A DNA stretch of 51,028 nucleotides from an uncultured bacterium (GTDB lineage: Bacteria > Bacillota > Clostridia > Lachnospirales > Lachnospiraceae), in the NCBI GenBank assembly GCA_905215625.1, contig CAJMQQ010000014.1, positions 1 through 51,028 on the forward strand. Direction: 5' to 3'. Below the pieces are notes generated by a model. It ran no database searches, was not told where the DNA came from, and was given only the letters and a program-made list of their open reading frames with translations. The stretch's first letter is position 1. Each line of letters begins with the position of its first letter. Shown here one piece after another: positions 1 to 7,396 of the stretch. The position numbers and the translations under genes were made by a program.

Positions 1-4
1 CAGA

Positions 5-49
5 GCTTTTTTATTTCATAGGAAGCAATTTCCTATGAAATAAAAAAGC
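5..49. repeat. Perfect 20-bp inverted repeat
   Basis: Positions 5-24 and 30-49 are exact reverse complements with a 5-base loop (25-29). The stem is AT-rich except for a GC pair at its outer end and a short GG/CC stretch near the loop. Its right arm contains the T-tract (minus strand) of the mrp terminator at 42-82, so it may be a second, bidirectional terminator for a gene outside the window. The arms are longer and more exact than a normal terminator needs. Confidence 0.75.
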
Positions 50-82
50 CTCCCTGTTTCCCCGCAAGGACCCAGACAGGCT
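42..82 (-). terminator. Intrinsic terminator of mrp
   Basis: Read on the minus strand just after the mrp stop codon, CCTGT pairs with ACAGG and the outer bases AG with CT around a GC-rich loop, followed by six T. The alternative AGCCT/AGGCT pairing gives an equivalent hairpin. Confidence 0.6.
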
Positions 83-93
83 CTTTATGTCTA

Positions 94-936
94 TTATATG
101 TTCTCGACTGCTTCTACTGCATCATCCAGCCATGGAGCGTCTACATACTCGATACGGCCTCCATCTACCATCTCTGCAACCTTCGGATCAATCGGAATAC
201 GGGCCAGGATCTTAACGCCCTCTTTCTCAGCTGCTTCCTCTAAGTGGCTTTCTCCGAATACGTTAATCTTTTTGCCGCAGTCTGGACAAACCAGATAGCT
301 CATATTCTCTACAACGCCTAAAATCGGAATATCCATTTTCTTGGCCATATTTACTGCCTTGGTTACAATCATAGATACCAGTTCCTGGGGAGATGTAACA
401 ATAATAATTCCTGCTACCGGAAGAGACTGGAATACGGTCAGCGGAACATCGCCGGTTCCTGGCGGCATATCTACAAACATATAATCAATGTCCTGCCATA
501 AGGTCTCAGACCAGAACTGCTTTACCGCTCCGGCAATTACAGGACCTCTCCAGATAATCGGGTCTGTATCCTTGTCCAGCAGAAGGTTTGCAGACATTAC
601 TTCTACGCCTTCTAAGGACTTTGCAGGTATCATAAGACGGCCGTCCGGACTGGTAGCTACTCCGTCATTGGCAATGCCAAATGCCTTTGGAATAGACGGA
701 CCAGTAATATCCGCATCCAGTACCGCTGCACGGTATCCCTTTTTATTCATACGGACTGCCATCAGAGAAGTCACTAATGATTTTCCAACTCCTCCTTTTC
801 CGCTGACAATTCCAATGACTTTTTTTACGCTGCTCTCCGGAGCCAGTTTTTCTAAAAAGCTGGTGCGGTCTGCAGTACGGCTGCTGCAGGTTTCTCCGCA
901 GGAGCTGCAGTCGTGATTACAATTTTCTGCGCTCAT
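94..936 (-). CDS. mrp: Mrp/NBP35-family Fe-S cluster carrier ATPase
   Basis: Soluble P-loop ATPase of the Mrp/NBP35 family, which binds and delivers iron-sulfur clusters to apo-proteins in the cytoplasm. The deviant Walker A is GKGGVGKS at residues 46-53. A short N-terminal extension carries four cysteines (C6, C10, C13, C17), as in NBP35-type members, and a CPDC pair near residue 220 is the usual cluster-bridging CxxC. The length of 280 residues is normal for the family. AAAGGAG lies just upstream of the ATG. It is followed by its own terminator and separated by about 105 bases from the folate transporter gene upstream, so it is probably a single transcription unit. The family call is secure; client proteins cannot be read from sequence. 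Confidence 0.95.
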   Translation of the reverse strand: MSAENCNHDCSSCGETCSSRTADRTSFLEKLAPESSVKKVIGIVSGKGGVGKSLVTSLMAVRMNKKGYRAAVLDADITGPSIPKAFGIANDGVATSPDGRLMIPAKSLEGVEVMSANLLLDKDTDPIIWRGPVIAGAVKQFWSETLWQDIDYMFVDMPPGTGDVPLTVFQSLPVAGIIIVTSPQELVSMIVTKAVNMAKKMDIPILGVVENMSYLVCPDCGKKINVFGESHLEEAAEKEGVKILARIPIDPKVAEMVDGGRIEYVDAPWLDDAVEAVENI

Positions 937-1041
937 TCTGATGAATCTCCTTTCAACTGCATATTTGCAAAATTCTGCATCATCAATATGCTTCTGTTTA
1001 AAACAGGCACTTTTGATTATATCCCCGATTCATCAAAATGT

Positions 1042-1623
1042 CTATGCTTTTATCTTGGAACCCTTCTGAATCACGTTGCTTCGAAGCTCTCTGAACACTC
1101 CGGATCGTTCTAAGGCGCCTGCCACGATAAAAAACAGCAGGGAATCCACCGGCCACATTGTAATATTTTTTATGGCTCTTGCAGGGAGAATTGCCAAGAA
1201 TGCCTTTCCGGTTGTCATGGAAATCCATAAGGTATTCATGCATAGGTTGCACACCAGAATTACGGCCAGGCGGGCTGCCAGAATACGAGGCAGGCTTAAC
1301 GAACGTTTATACCAGAATGCGCCGTAAATCAGCCCGGCTGTAATGGCCGTCAGCGTATAGCCAAAAAAGAAGCCTCCATCCGGTTTCATAAGGAACTTCA
1401 AAATATCCATTGCTCCTCCGAAGGTCGCTCCTACGACTGGTCCGAACAAGAAATGCACCAGCTCATTGGGAAGTCCTGATATTCCCAGCTTAAACGTGCC
1501 CACCTTAATGGTAAACTGCTCCAAAACAATGGCGAGAGCGCCGAACATGGCGCATAAGGTGAGGGTTCTTGCCCGAAATAATTCATGGTAAGAATCCTGG
1601 AACAAAGTTGCTAATTTCTTCAT
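1042..1623 (-). CDS. folT: Folate-family ECF transporter S component (FolT)
   Basis: Small integral membrane protein with five to six hydrophobic segments over 193 residues. It is the substrate-binding S component of an energy-coupling-factor importer, which would share the EcfA/A'/T module encoded elsewhere. Family features are the hydrophobic start with LCAMFGALAIVL, the glycine-rich LGISGLPNELVHFLFGP stretch and the basic C-terminus. Folate as substrate is supported independently by the THF riboswitch in its leader, a combination well known in Firmicutes. AAAGGAGG sits about 10 bases before the ATG. No ECF ATPase gene is nearby. Confidence 0.88.
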   Translation of the reverse strand: MKKLATLFQDSYHELFRARTLTLCAMFGALAIVLEQFTIKVGTFKLGISGLPNELVHFLFGPVVGATFGGAMDILKFLMKPDGGFFFGYTLTAITAGLIYGAFWYKRSLSLPRILAARLAVILVCNLCMNTLWISMTTGKAFLAILPARAIKNITMWPVDSLLFFIVAGALERSGVFRELRSNVIQKGSKIKA

Positions 1624-1683
1624 AAAAAAATTACCTCCTTTGCAGATCTCGGACTACAATAAGGAGATAATAATCTCTCGTAT

Positions 1684-1780
1684 TGCAGCGGGATGCGGAT
1701 TGTGTACCGCAAGATACTCTTTTCGTCCGACTGGCAACTCCCCGTCCAGCCGGCACTTAACGCACACAAACCTACTCTGC
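1684..1780 (-). promoter_or_regulatory. THF (folT) riboswitch
   Basis: On the minus strand the leader holds the conserved blocks of the tetrahydrofolate riboswitch in order: GCAGAGTAGG at the 5' side, GCGTTAAGTG, GGGGAGTTGCC, GACGAAAAG, then TGCGGTACACAATCCGCATC and CCGCTGC closing P1 against GCAG. It lies between the promoter at 1825-1852 and folT. Downstream, CTGCAATA and TATTGTAG form a second hairpin whose CTCCTT segment could pair with the AAGGAG of the folT ribosome binding site. Control of translation initiation is therefore the likely mechanism (inference). Confidence 0.9.
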
Positions 1781-1824
1781 TATTCTATAAAATTTTCCGG
1801 GACTATGCCCCTATTACCTGCTCT

Positions 1825-1852
1825 ATTATACATCTCTTTTTCAATTTTGCAA
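1825..1852 (-). promoter_or_regulatory. Sigma-A promoter of folT
   Basis: TTGCAA (-35, 1847-1852) and a perfect TATAAT (-10, 1825-1830) are separated by 16 bases on the minus strand. Transcription would start near 1818, leaving about 38 bases before the riboswitch. Confidence 0.7.
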
Positions 1853-1884
1853 GAGTTTTCTCCTTTTGTTCAGTCCCCTTCCAG

Positions 1885-2901
1885 CTAAGGAGCTTCCCAG
1901 TATAGTACCCCTTCTTTTTCTGTCCTGACTGCAAAATCCTTCTCATATAAGTATTCCATACAAGAAAACGTTTTGGTCAGAATCATTTTGAATTTCATCA
2001 GCTGATCCAGATCTTCCGGTTCCCCTTTGCAGCCATATGCAATTAACGCAATCTGGCAGATAGTCATCGGCCCTCTGGCATGATCCAGAATCTGCTTCAT
2101 AATCTGGATTTTTTCCAGATATGCAAATACAATCCGGTCAATGGCTCCTTTTGGATTCTCGACTGGAACAGTATTATGGGCCGGAATCATAGTACAGTCC
2201 CCGTACCGCTCTTTCAAACGTTTTAAAGACAGGAAATACCGTCCCAGCAGCCGTTCATCTTTATAGCTGGTGGCTACAATGGGGGAAATGCCGTTCAGCA
2301 CCTGATCTGCACAGAACAGCAGCTTCTTTTTCCTGTCATAAAGTCCCAGTTGTCCCAGGGTGTGTCCGCTTAACGGTACTGCTTCAAACGAATAGTTGCC
2401 GTATTGAAACACATCTTCTGGAAGAGCTGGCGCATAAGGGTATTTTTCAATCAGCAGATCGCCGTCTCTCCCTTCTTCCGACAGTTCCTGAAACATCCGG
2501 TGAAGCGTCGGCGTCAGCTCCGGCGTAATGCCTACAAACCGCAAGACCTGCTCCTGCTCTTCTGATCCGCCTCTGCTGTGGTGAAGGCAGTCGTACCGGT
2601 GGCGTTCTTCCACTGGATTCTGGAAGATTCTGGCGCCCTTTTCTGCCAGGATATAAGCCAGGCCGCAATGGTCGTGGTGCTTGTGGGTCAAAAAGACATC
2701 CAGGGAAGCCGGAGAAATCTCCAGCTCTTTTAACGCCTGTTCCAGAACCTTCAGACAGGCTTCATCCCGAAATCCAGCATCCACCATCAGGCTTCTGGGA
2801 TTTCCTGGAATCATGTAAATTTTGATTTCACTTACTCCATGGGAATTGCTGTACAGATTGATCTGGTAAATCCCAGGAAACAGCTCCTTCATCCCTTCCA
2901 T
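1885..2901 (-). CDS. MBL-fold metallohydrolase with C-terminal helical domain
   Basis: Metallo-beta-lactamase-fold hydrolase of 338 residues. The metal-binding HxHxDH motif is H73-K-H75-H-D77-H78, with further ligands in SGHTLGQLG and PAHNT. The C-terminal third is a helical, winged-helix-like tail common in RNase Z/LACTB2-like hydrolases. The chosen ATG lies one base past the stop of the PAP2 gene and follows AGGAGG; an upstream in-frame start would overlap that gene with no ribosome binding site. It is the last gene of a PPTase-PAP2-MBL operon. The substrate is unknown, and general names such as thioesterase or glyoxalase II would be guesses. Confidence 0.85.
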   Translation of the reverse strand: MEGMKELFPGIYQINLYSNSHGVSEIKIYMIPGNPRSLMVDAGFRDEACLKVLEQALKELEISPASLDVFLTHKHHDHCGLAYILAEKGARIFQNPVEERHRYDCLHHSRGGSEEQEQVLRFVGITPELTPTLHRMFQELSEEGRDGDLLIEKYPYAPALPEDVFQYGNYSFEAVPLSGHTLGQLGLYDRKKKLLFCADQVLNGISPIVATSYKDERLLGRYFLSLKRLKERYGDCTMIPAHNTVPVENPKGAIDRIVFAYLEKIQIMKQILDHARGPMTICQIALIAYGCKGEPEDLDQLMKFKMILTKTFSCMEYLYEKDFAVRTEKEGVLYWEAP

Positions 2902-2902
2902 A

Positions 2903-3433
2903 TCAGCCTGCCTCCTTCCGGTTCCACTTCCGTTCCGGAGTTTCCATCCACCTGTGAACAATAACTGCAATCAGAATTCCCAATAAACTTCCCGCCAGCA
3001 CGTCGGTTGGAAAGTGAACGAATAAATACAGCCTGGAACACGCAATCAGAGCCGCTAATACGACCGCTGCAACGCCCCATTTCTTATGGTACAAAAGAAT
3101 GCTGACCGCTCCTTCAAAGCTTGCCAGACTATGGCCTGATGGAAACGAATAATCACTGGGGTTTTCTATCAAAAGCGCCACCATGGGATCCAGCCAGCAT
3201 GGCCGCTGTCTGGCAACTGCATTTTTCAGGATTACATTTCCCAAAATAAATCCTGCTGCCAGGGAAATCAGCATGGCCGCCCCTGTTCTTCTGGTCCTGG
3301 GCACAACAAAAAGCGCTGTCCCTAAAGCAATCCAGAACCATCCTCCGTCCCCCAAAAACGTAACCGCCGTCATAATCTCGTCCAACGCCGGTGTCCGAAG
3401 CTGCTGGATCCAATACAAAATCTCAAATTCCAT
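2903..3433 (-). CDS. PAP2-superfamily membrane phosphatase
   Basis: Membrane phosphatase of 176 residues with the three PAP2 signature blocks: KNAVARQRP, PSGHS, and SRLYLFVHFPTD, which carries the catalytic His and Asp. Members dephosphorylate undecaprenyl diphosphate, phosphatidylglycerol phosphate or similar lipids at the membrane. About five hydrophobic segments are visible. GGAGGAG precedes the chosen ATG, which overlaps the end of the PPTase gene by 11 bases and implies translational coupling. A longer in-frame reading begins at 3571 but adds a basic, low-quality N-terminus inside the neighbouring gene. Confidence 0.9.
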   Translation of the reverse strand: MEFEILYWIQQLRTPALDEIMTAVTFLGDGGWFWIALGTALFVVPRTRRTGAAMLISLAAGFILGNVILKNAVARQRPCWLDPMVALLIENPSDYSFPSGHSLASFEGAVSILLYHKKWGVAAVVLAALIACSRLYLFVHFPTDVLAGSLLGILIAVIVHRWMETPERKWNRKEAG

Positions 3434-4103
3434 AATACTCCTCCAGACTAAGTTCTTCTTTCTCCTCCCCGGTTTCTGCACAGACCGCCAGGTGATACCC
3501 GCCTTGTAAATGAAACAGATAAAATGCCGCATCCTGCTGCACTCCCTGATCATAAACCTGATAGCATCCATCTTCCAGCCGTATGGAAAAACTGGACGGC
3601 GGTTTTGAAAAACCAGTCCCCACCGCCTTCATGTAACTTTCCTTTAATACCCAGAAATCAAAAAAACGGCTGCATGGATCTGCGTCCTGCTCCACTGCCT
3701 GCTTTTCTTCATCCGTCAAAAAGCGCATGACTCCAGGACGGATTCCTTTTCTTTCTTTCTCAATGTCCACGCCGGCCGGACTGTCGCTGATGACGCAGGC
3801 CGCGTATTCGCCGGAATGGGACAGATTATAGTACACCTGTTTTCCATCTGGCAGCCAGATTCCCGGCTGGTCTGGCTTAAAAAACGGCTTTCCATGTTCT
3901 CCTGTCTCAAATAAGGCCGGCGGCAAAAAATCTGGAAAACACTGTTTCAGTCCATAATTCAACAGCAATTCTGCTCCTGCCGAACGGGCTTTATCAGAAG
4001 TATGGGCATAGCGCTCTATCTGCGCCAGCCGCTGTTTCGAAATCAGATATTGATCCCATGGCGGGCATAACTCTGATACATTGGCATAGTAACAATTCAG
4101 CAT
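3423..4103 (-). CDS. 4'-phosphopantetheinyl transferase (Sfp type)
   Basis: Transfers phosphopantetheine from CoA to carrier proteins. At 226 residues it has the length of the Sfp/Gsp/HetI group rather than AcpS. The magnesium and CoA signatures GVDIE and WVLKESYMKAVGTG are both intact, as is the NLSHSG motif that contacts CoA. An AGGAAGG-type ribosome binding site precedes the ATG. No carrier-protein or NRPS/PKS gene is in the window, so the target is unknown. Confidence 0.92.
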   Translation of the reverse strand: MLNCYYANVSELCPPWDQYLISKQRLAQIERYAHTSDKARSAGAELLLNYGLKQCFPDFLPPALFETGEHGKPFFKPDQPGIWLPDGKQVYYNLSHSGEYAACVISDSPAGVDIEKERKGIRPGVMRFLTDEEKQAVEQDADPCSRFFDFWVLKESYMKAVGTGFSKPPSSFSIRLEDGCYQVYDQGVQQDAAFYLFHLQGGYHLAVCAETGEEKEELSLEEYYGI

Positions 4104-4142
4104 CTGGATTCCTTCCTGGTATCTTATTAATACAAAACTGCC

Positions 4143-4173
4143 AAAAAGAGCCAGCGCCTGAAACGCTGACTCT
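4143..4173 (-). terminator. Intrinsic terminator of ptsH
   Basis: On the minus strand AGAGTCAGCG pairs with CGCTGGCTCT (one G-T pair) around a short loop, followed by five T. It follows the HPr stop codon and precedes the PPTase operon. Confidence 0.75.
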
Positions 4174-4213
4174 CCATCATGTCTTACTGTTCCTGATTTT
4201 CTGACAAACAGGA

Positions 4214-4480
4214 TTACATCTCACCTAAGCCAGATTCGATTGCCTTGGTTAAGGTATCCATTGCCTCTGCTTCGTCTTCGCCGTCACAGATTAAGTTAAT
4301 CTCAGTGCCGCACTTAATGCCTGCTGCCATTACATTTAAAACGCTCTTTGCAACAATTCTCTTCTCTCCGCACTCAATAATAATATCACTTTTGAACTTC
4401 ATTGCGGTCTGAGATAATACGCCTGCCGGTCTTAAATGTAAGCCGGAGGGATTTACTACAGTCAAAGTCTTATTTAACAT
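4214..4480 (-). CDS. ptsH: Phosphocarrier protein HPr
   Basis: HPr relays phosphate from PEP-protein phosphotransferase (EI) to sugar-specific PTS components. The active-site histidine is H15 in SGLHLRPAG. The regulatory serine S46 in KSVLNVMAAG is the site of HPr kinase in Firmicutes, consistent with CcpA-type catabolite control. The length of 88 residues is typical. The gene stands alone, without ptsI, with its own promoter (4550-4578) and terminator. Confidence 0.95.
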   Translation of the reverse strand: MLNKTLTVVNPSGLHLRPAGVLSQTAMKFKSDIIIECGEKRIVAKSVLNVMAAGIKCGTEINLICDGEDEAEAMDTLTKAIESGLGEM

Positions 4481-4549
4481 ACCTGCACTCTCCTCGTCTC
4501 TTTATTCTGTTGAAATTCAGAGTTCTCTTTCTCTGAACATTCTAGTTAA

Positions 4550-4578
4550 ATTTTAGTACATCTCATAAAAACTGTCAA
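4550..4578 (-). promoter_or_regulatory. Sigma-A promoter of ptsH
   Basis: TTGACA (4573-4578) and TAAAAT (4550-4555) are spaced by 17 bases on the minus strand. The leader also contains a 7-bp inverted repeat, TTCAGAG/CTCTGAA, at about 4516-4537. Confidence 0.75.
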
Positions 4579-4590
4579 GCAAAAGCCGGA

Positions 4591-5214
4591 TCATTCTTCC
4601 TGCTTTTCCCGGATGGAATACACGCATCCGCAGTAATCCTGACGATACAATCCATACTCCTTAGACAACTCAATGGAACGCTTATAACCGTTGCGTTTTT
4701 TAAAGTCTGAGGGCAGGCAGGCCACGCCGTATTCTTCCGCCAGGCGTTCCCCGATTTCGTTTAATTTATCCGCCCGTTTTAAGGGGCTGATGGTCAGCGT
4801 GGTAGTAAAATAATCATACCCCAGACCGGCCGCCAGTCTGGCCGCTTCCCTCAGACGCAGCTCATAGCATCTAAAACACCGCTCTCCGCCTTCCGGCTCC
4901 TTTTCATAGCCTTTTGCAATCTGATAAAACTGTTCCGGCTCGTAAGGCGCTGCAATCAAATCCACTGGATGTACAAAATTCATCGCCTCAATCAGCCGTC
5001 TTTCTTCTTCTACCCGTTTTTCATATTCTTCTGCCGGAAAAATATTGGGATTATAATAATATACCGTAATTTTAAAATACTGGGACAGATATTCCAGCAC
5101 ATAACTGCTGCAGGGCGCGCAGCAGCTATGCAAAAACAGGCGGGGCACTTTCGCCTCCGCCTGACATTCTGCCAGAATCCTATCCAGTTCTTTCTGATAA
5201 TTTCTCTGATTCAT
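4591..5214 (-). CDS. queH: Epoxyqueuosine reductase QueH
   Basis: QueH (formerly DUF208) reduces epoxyqueuosine to queuosine in tRNA and is the non-cobalamin alternative to QueG. The metal and cluster cysteines are all visible: C31-C32-x2-C35, C113-x2-C116 and C195-x-C197. The length of 207 residues is normal. It starts 15 bases after rpoD with AGGAAGG upstream, so it is probably cotranscribed with the sigma factor. Nothing else of the queuosine pathway is in the window. Confidence 0.92.
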   Translation of the reverse strand: MNQRNYQKELDRILAECQAEAKVPRLFLHSCCAPCSSYVLEYLSQYFKITVYYYNPNIFPAEEYEKRVEEERRLIEAMNFVHPVDLIAAPYEPEQFYQIAKGYEKEPEGGERCFRCYELRLREAARLAAGLGYDYFTTTLTISPLKRADKLNEIGERLAEEYGVACLPSDFKKRNGYKRSIELSKEYGLYRQDYCGCVYSIREKQEE

Positions 5215-5229
5215 GGCCTTCCTAATCCT

Positions 5230-6354
5230 TTATAGGAAATCCCGAATCCGTTTGCTGCGAACCGGATTTCTCAGTTTGCGCAGAGCCTTTGCCTCAATCT
5301 GACGGATACGTTCACGAGTTACGTTAAACTCCTTGCCGACTTCTTCCAGAGTTCTGGGATGACCGTCTTCCAGACCAAAACGCAGTACAATTACCTGGCG
5401 CTCTCTCTCTTTTAAGTCTCCAAGCAACGCGTCAATATGCTCTCTCAGCATGACAGACTCTACGTTGCCTTCCGGGGTAACCACATTGGAATCTGCAACA
5501 AAATCTCCTAAGTTGGAGTCGTCTTCTTCGCCGATTGGAGTCTCTAAGGATGCTGGTTCCCTAGCAATCTGCATGATTTCCATTACCTTATCCTCAGACA
5601 TCTCTAATGCATCTGCAAGCTCTGTCACAGACGGCTCATAGCCCAGTTCCAGAGTCAGTTTTCTCTGCATCTTGGACATCTTATTAATCGTTTCTACCAT
5701 ATGCACCGGAACCCGGATGGTTCTGGCCTGATCTGCCAAAGCCCTGGTAACGGACTGGCGAATCCACCAGGTCGCATATGTACTTAGCTTATAACCTTTT
5801 GTATAATCGAACTTTTCTACGCCCTTGATTAATCCTAAGTTTCCTTCCTGGACTAAATCAAGGAAACTCATTCCTCTGCCTGTATAGCGTTTTGCAATGC
5901 TGACCACGAGACGTAAGTTTGCCTCAATCAAGCGCTCTTTTGCGTATTCATCGCCCTCTGCTTTTCTCTTTGCCAGACGCAGCTCTTCATCCGCGCTTAA
6001 TAGGGGAACCGTACCAATCTCCTTCAAGTACATCCGGACCGGATCTTCCGTTCCAATGCCCTCTAACAGATCTACGGCGTCGATGTCAATGTCCTCATCC
6101 TCGCCGTCCTTCATAAAACTGTCGTCTAAATCGTCCAGCAGAAGGGCATCCTCGCTTAACATTGCGTCATCAATTACCGGAACCACGTCTACGCCGCGGC
6201 CCTCAAGGTACGAATAAATTTGGTCCATCTGCTCTGGATTCAGGCTGTCTCCTGCGAAGAAATCATTAATTTCCCCGGCATCCAGGGTATTATGCCTGGA
6301 CTTTGCATACTCCAGAAGTTTTTCCAGTTTCTGTAAAAAATCTTTTTTCTCCAC
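5230..6354 (-). CDS. rpoD: Primary RNA polymerase sigma factor RpoD/SigA
   Basis: Housekeeping sigma-70 of 374 residues. Region 1.1 is short and acidic, then region 1.2 (EDPVRMYLKEIG), region 2 (RLVVSIAKRYTGRGMSFLDL, then TYATWWIRQ for -10 recognition), region 3, and region 4 with the helix-turn-helix TLEEVGKEFNVTRERIRQIE. The start codon is GTG, preceded by AAAGGA at about 10 bases. The classical partner dnaG is not adjacent; the gene has its own promoter and is followed by queH. Confidence 0.97.
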   Translation of the reverse strand: MEKKDFLQKLEKLLEYAKSRHNTLDAGEINDFFAGDSLNPEQMDQIYSYLEGRGVDVVPVIDDAMLSEDALLLDDLDDSFMKDGEDEDIDIDAVDLLEGIGTEDPVRMYLKEIGTVPLLSADEELRLAKRKAEGDEYAKERLIEANLRLVVSIAKRYTGRGMSFLDLVQEGNLGLIKGVEKFDYTKGYKLSTYATWWIRQSVTRALADQARTIRVPVHMVETINKMSKMQRKLTLELGYEPSVTELADALEMSEDKVMEIMQIAREPASLETPIGEEDDSNLGDFVADSNVVTPEGNVESVMLREHIDALLGDLKERERQVIVLRFGLEDGHPRTLEEVGKEFNVTRERIRQIEAKALRKLRNPVRSKRIRDFL

Positions 6355-6406
6355 CTGGTAACGTCCTTTCAGTTAGCTGTAAACTAATTGTTCTAAACAA
6401 CTTTTT

Positions 6407-6435
6407 AGTATATAGGAAAAATTACTATTTTTCAA
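6407..6435 (-). promoter_or_regulatory. Sigma-A promoter of rpoD-queH
   Basis: TTGAAA (6430-6435) and TATACT (6407-6412) are 17 bases apart on the minus strand, about 50 bases ahead of the rpoD start. Confidence 0.7.
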
Positions 6436-6470
6436 CATCTATTTTATATTTTATGTAACTTTATGAAGAA

Positions 6471-7373
6471 TTATGACTCATTTTGTCCAGAAATTAAAAT
6501 TTCCAGTCGTTTTTCCAGGTTTTTCATCGAAATATCTGTCTGACTGCCGCCAAACTCGCCGTCCAGTACCCAGTCAATGGGTTTCTCGGAAATCACCCGG
6601 ATCTGCCTGGTTTTAAACTTGTACACATAGTCATTTGGTTCCTCTTTCAGAAACATATAAGAAATAATGTTGCTTAAATCTTTTGGAGTTTTCGGGGTTC
6701 GGATTAAAAGCACTTCAAACAAACCGTCGTTTAAAGCTACCGACTGAGTTACTAGCCCTTTAAATCCTCCTACGCTGATGGTATTGGTTACCATACCGAA
6801 TATAAATTCGTCTTCCACCACCATTTCATCACACTCAATCCGGCAATAATAGCTTTTTAACGAAGCCAGGCTTTTGACTCCTTCCAGCATATAAGCCTGA
6901 TGACCCAGCAGGTTTTTCTTATCCTGGGGCGTCTGGTAGGAAATCTCCGTAAATGCTCCGAACGCCGCGATATAGACAAAATACCGTTCTTCTCCAAACT
7001 GGCCGATATCTATGGCATAAGGGGTTCCTTCTGTCACTCCTTTTGCGGCATCCAGCATATTTTTTGGAAGCATCAGACTGGATGCAAAATCATTGGTAGA
7101 GCCTGCCGGAACATAACCTAACAGAGGCGGCTGTTCCAGATTCATAATTCCGGAAATGGTCTCGTTTAACGTACCGTCTCCCCCGCTGCACACAACAATG
7201 GATACCTCTTTTCCAAAGCGTTCTGCCGCTTTTCTGGCGTCTCCCTGGGACTGGGTAATATACGTCTGGATCTGAAATCCCGCTTTCGTGAACATATCCA
7301 GAATATCAATCAGTTTGTTTCGTATCTGTTCCTTTCCTGAGCAGGGATTTACGATAAAAAGGATTTTCTCCAT
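6471..7373 (-). CDS. Diacylglycerol kinase-family lipid kinase (YegS/DgkB type)
   Basis: Soluble lipid kinase of 300 residues. The DAGK catalytic domain shows NPCSGK at the N-terminus, the nucleotide-binding GGDGTLNE and PAGSTNDFA. The C-terminal half matches the YegS beta-sandwich and holds the late DGLFEVLLIR strand. In Firmicutes such enzymes phosphorylate diacylglycerol released by lipoteichoic acid synthesis, but ceramide or another lipid is possible. A purine-rich GAGAGGAGAG precedes the ATG. It is the last gene of the argF-to-kinase run, 23 bases after mutY. Confidence 0.9.
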   Translation of the reverse strand: MEKILFIVNPCSGKEQIRNKLIDILDMFTKAGFQIQTYITQSQGDARKAAERFGKEVSIVVCSGGDGTLNETISGIMNLEQPPLLGYVPAGSTNDFASSLMLPKNMLDAAKGVTEGTPYAIDIGQFGEERYFVYIAAFGAFTEISYQTPQDKKNLLGHQAYMLEGVKSLASLKSYYCRIECDEMVVEDEFIFGMVTNTISVGGFKGLVTQSVALNDGLFEVLLIRTPKTPKDLSNIISYMFLKEEPNDYVYKFKTRQIRVISEKPIDWVLDGEFGGSQTDISMKNLEKRLEILISGQNES

Positions 7374-7396
7374 TTTCTCTCTCCTCTCTCATTGTC

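Noticed and set aside
1640..1888. Short plus-strand open frames upstream of folT
   Set aside because: They cross the THF riboswitch and promoter on the opposite strand and have no coding features.
6355..6470. Riboswitch or small gene ahead of rpoD
   Set aside because: Only a sigma-A promoter and an AT-rich leader are visible, with no stable structure or open frame.
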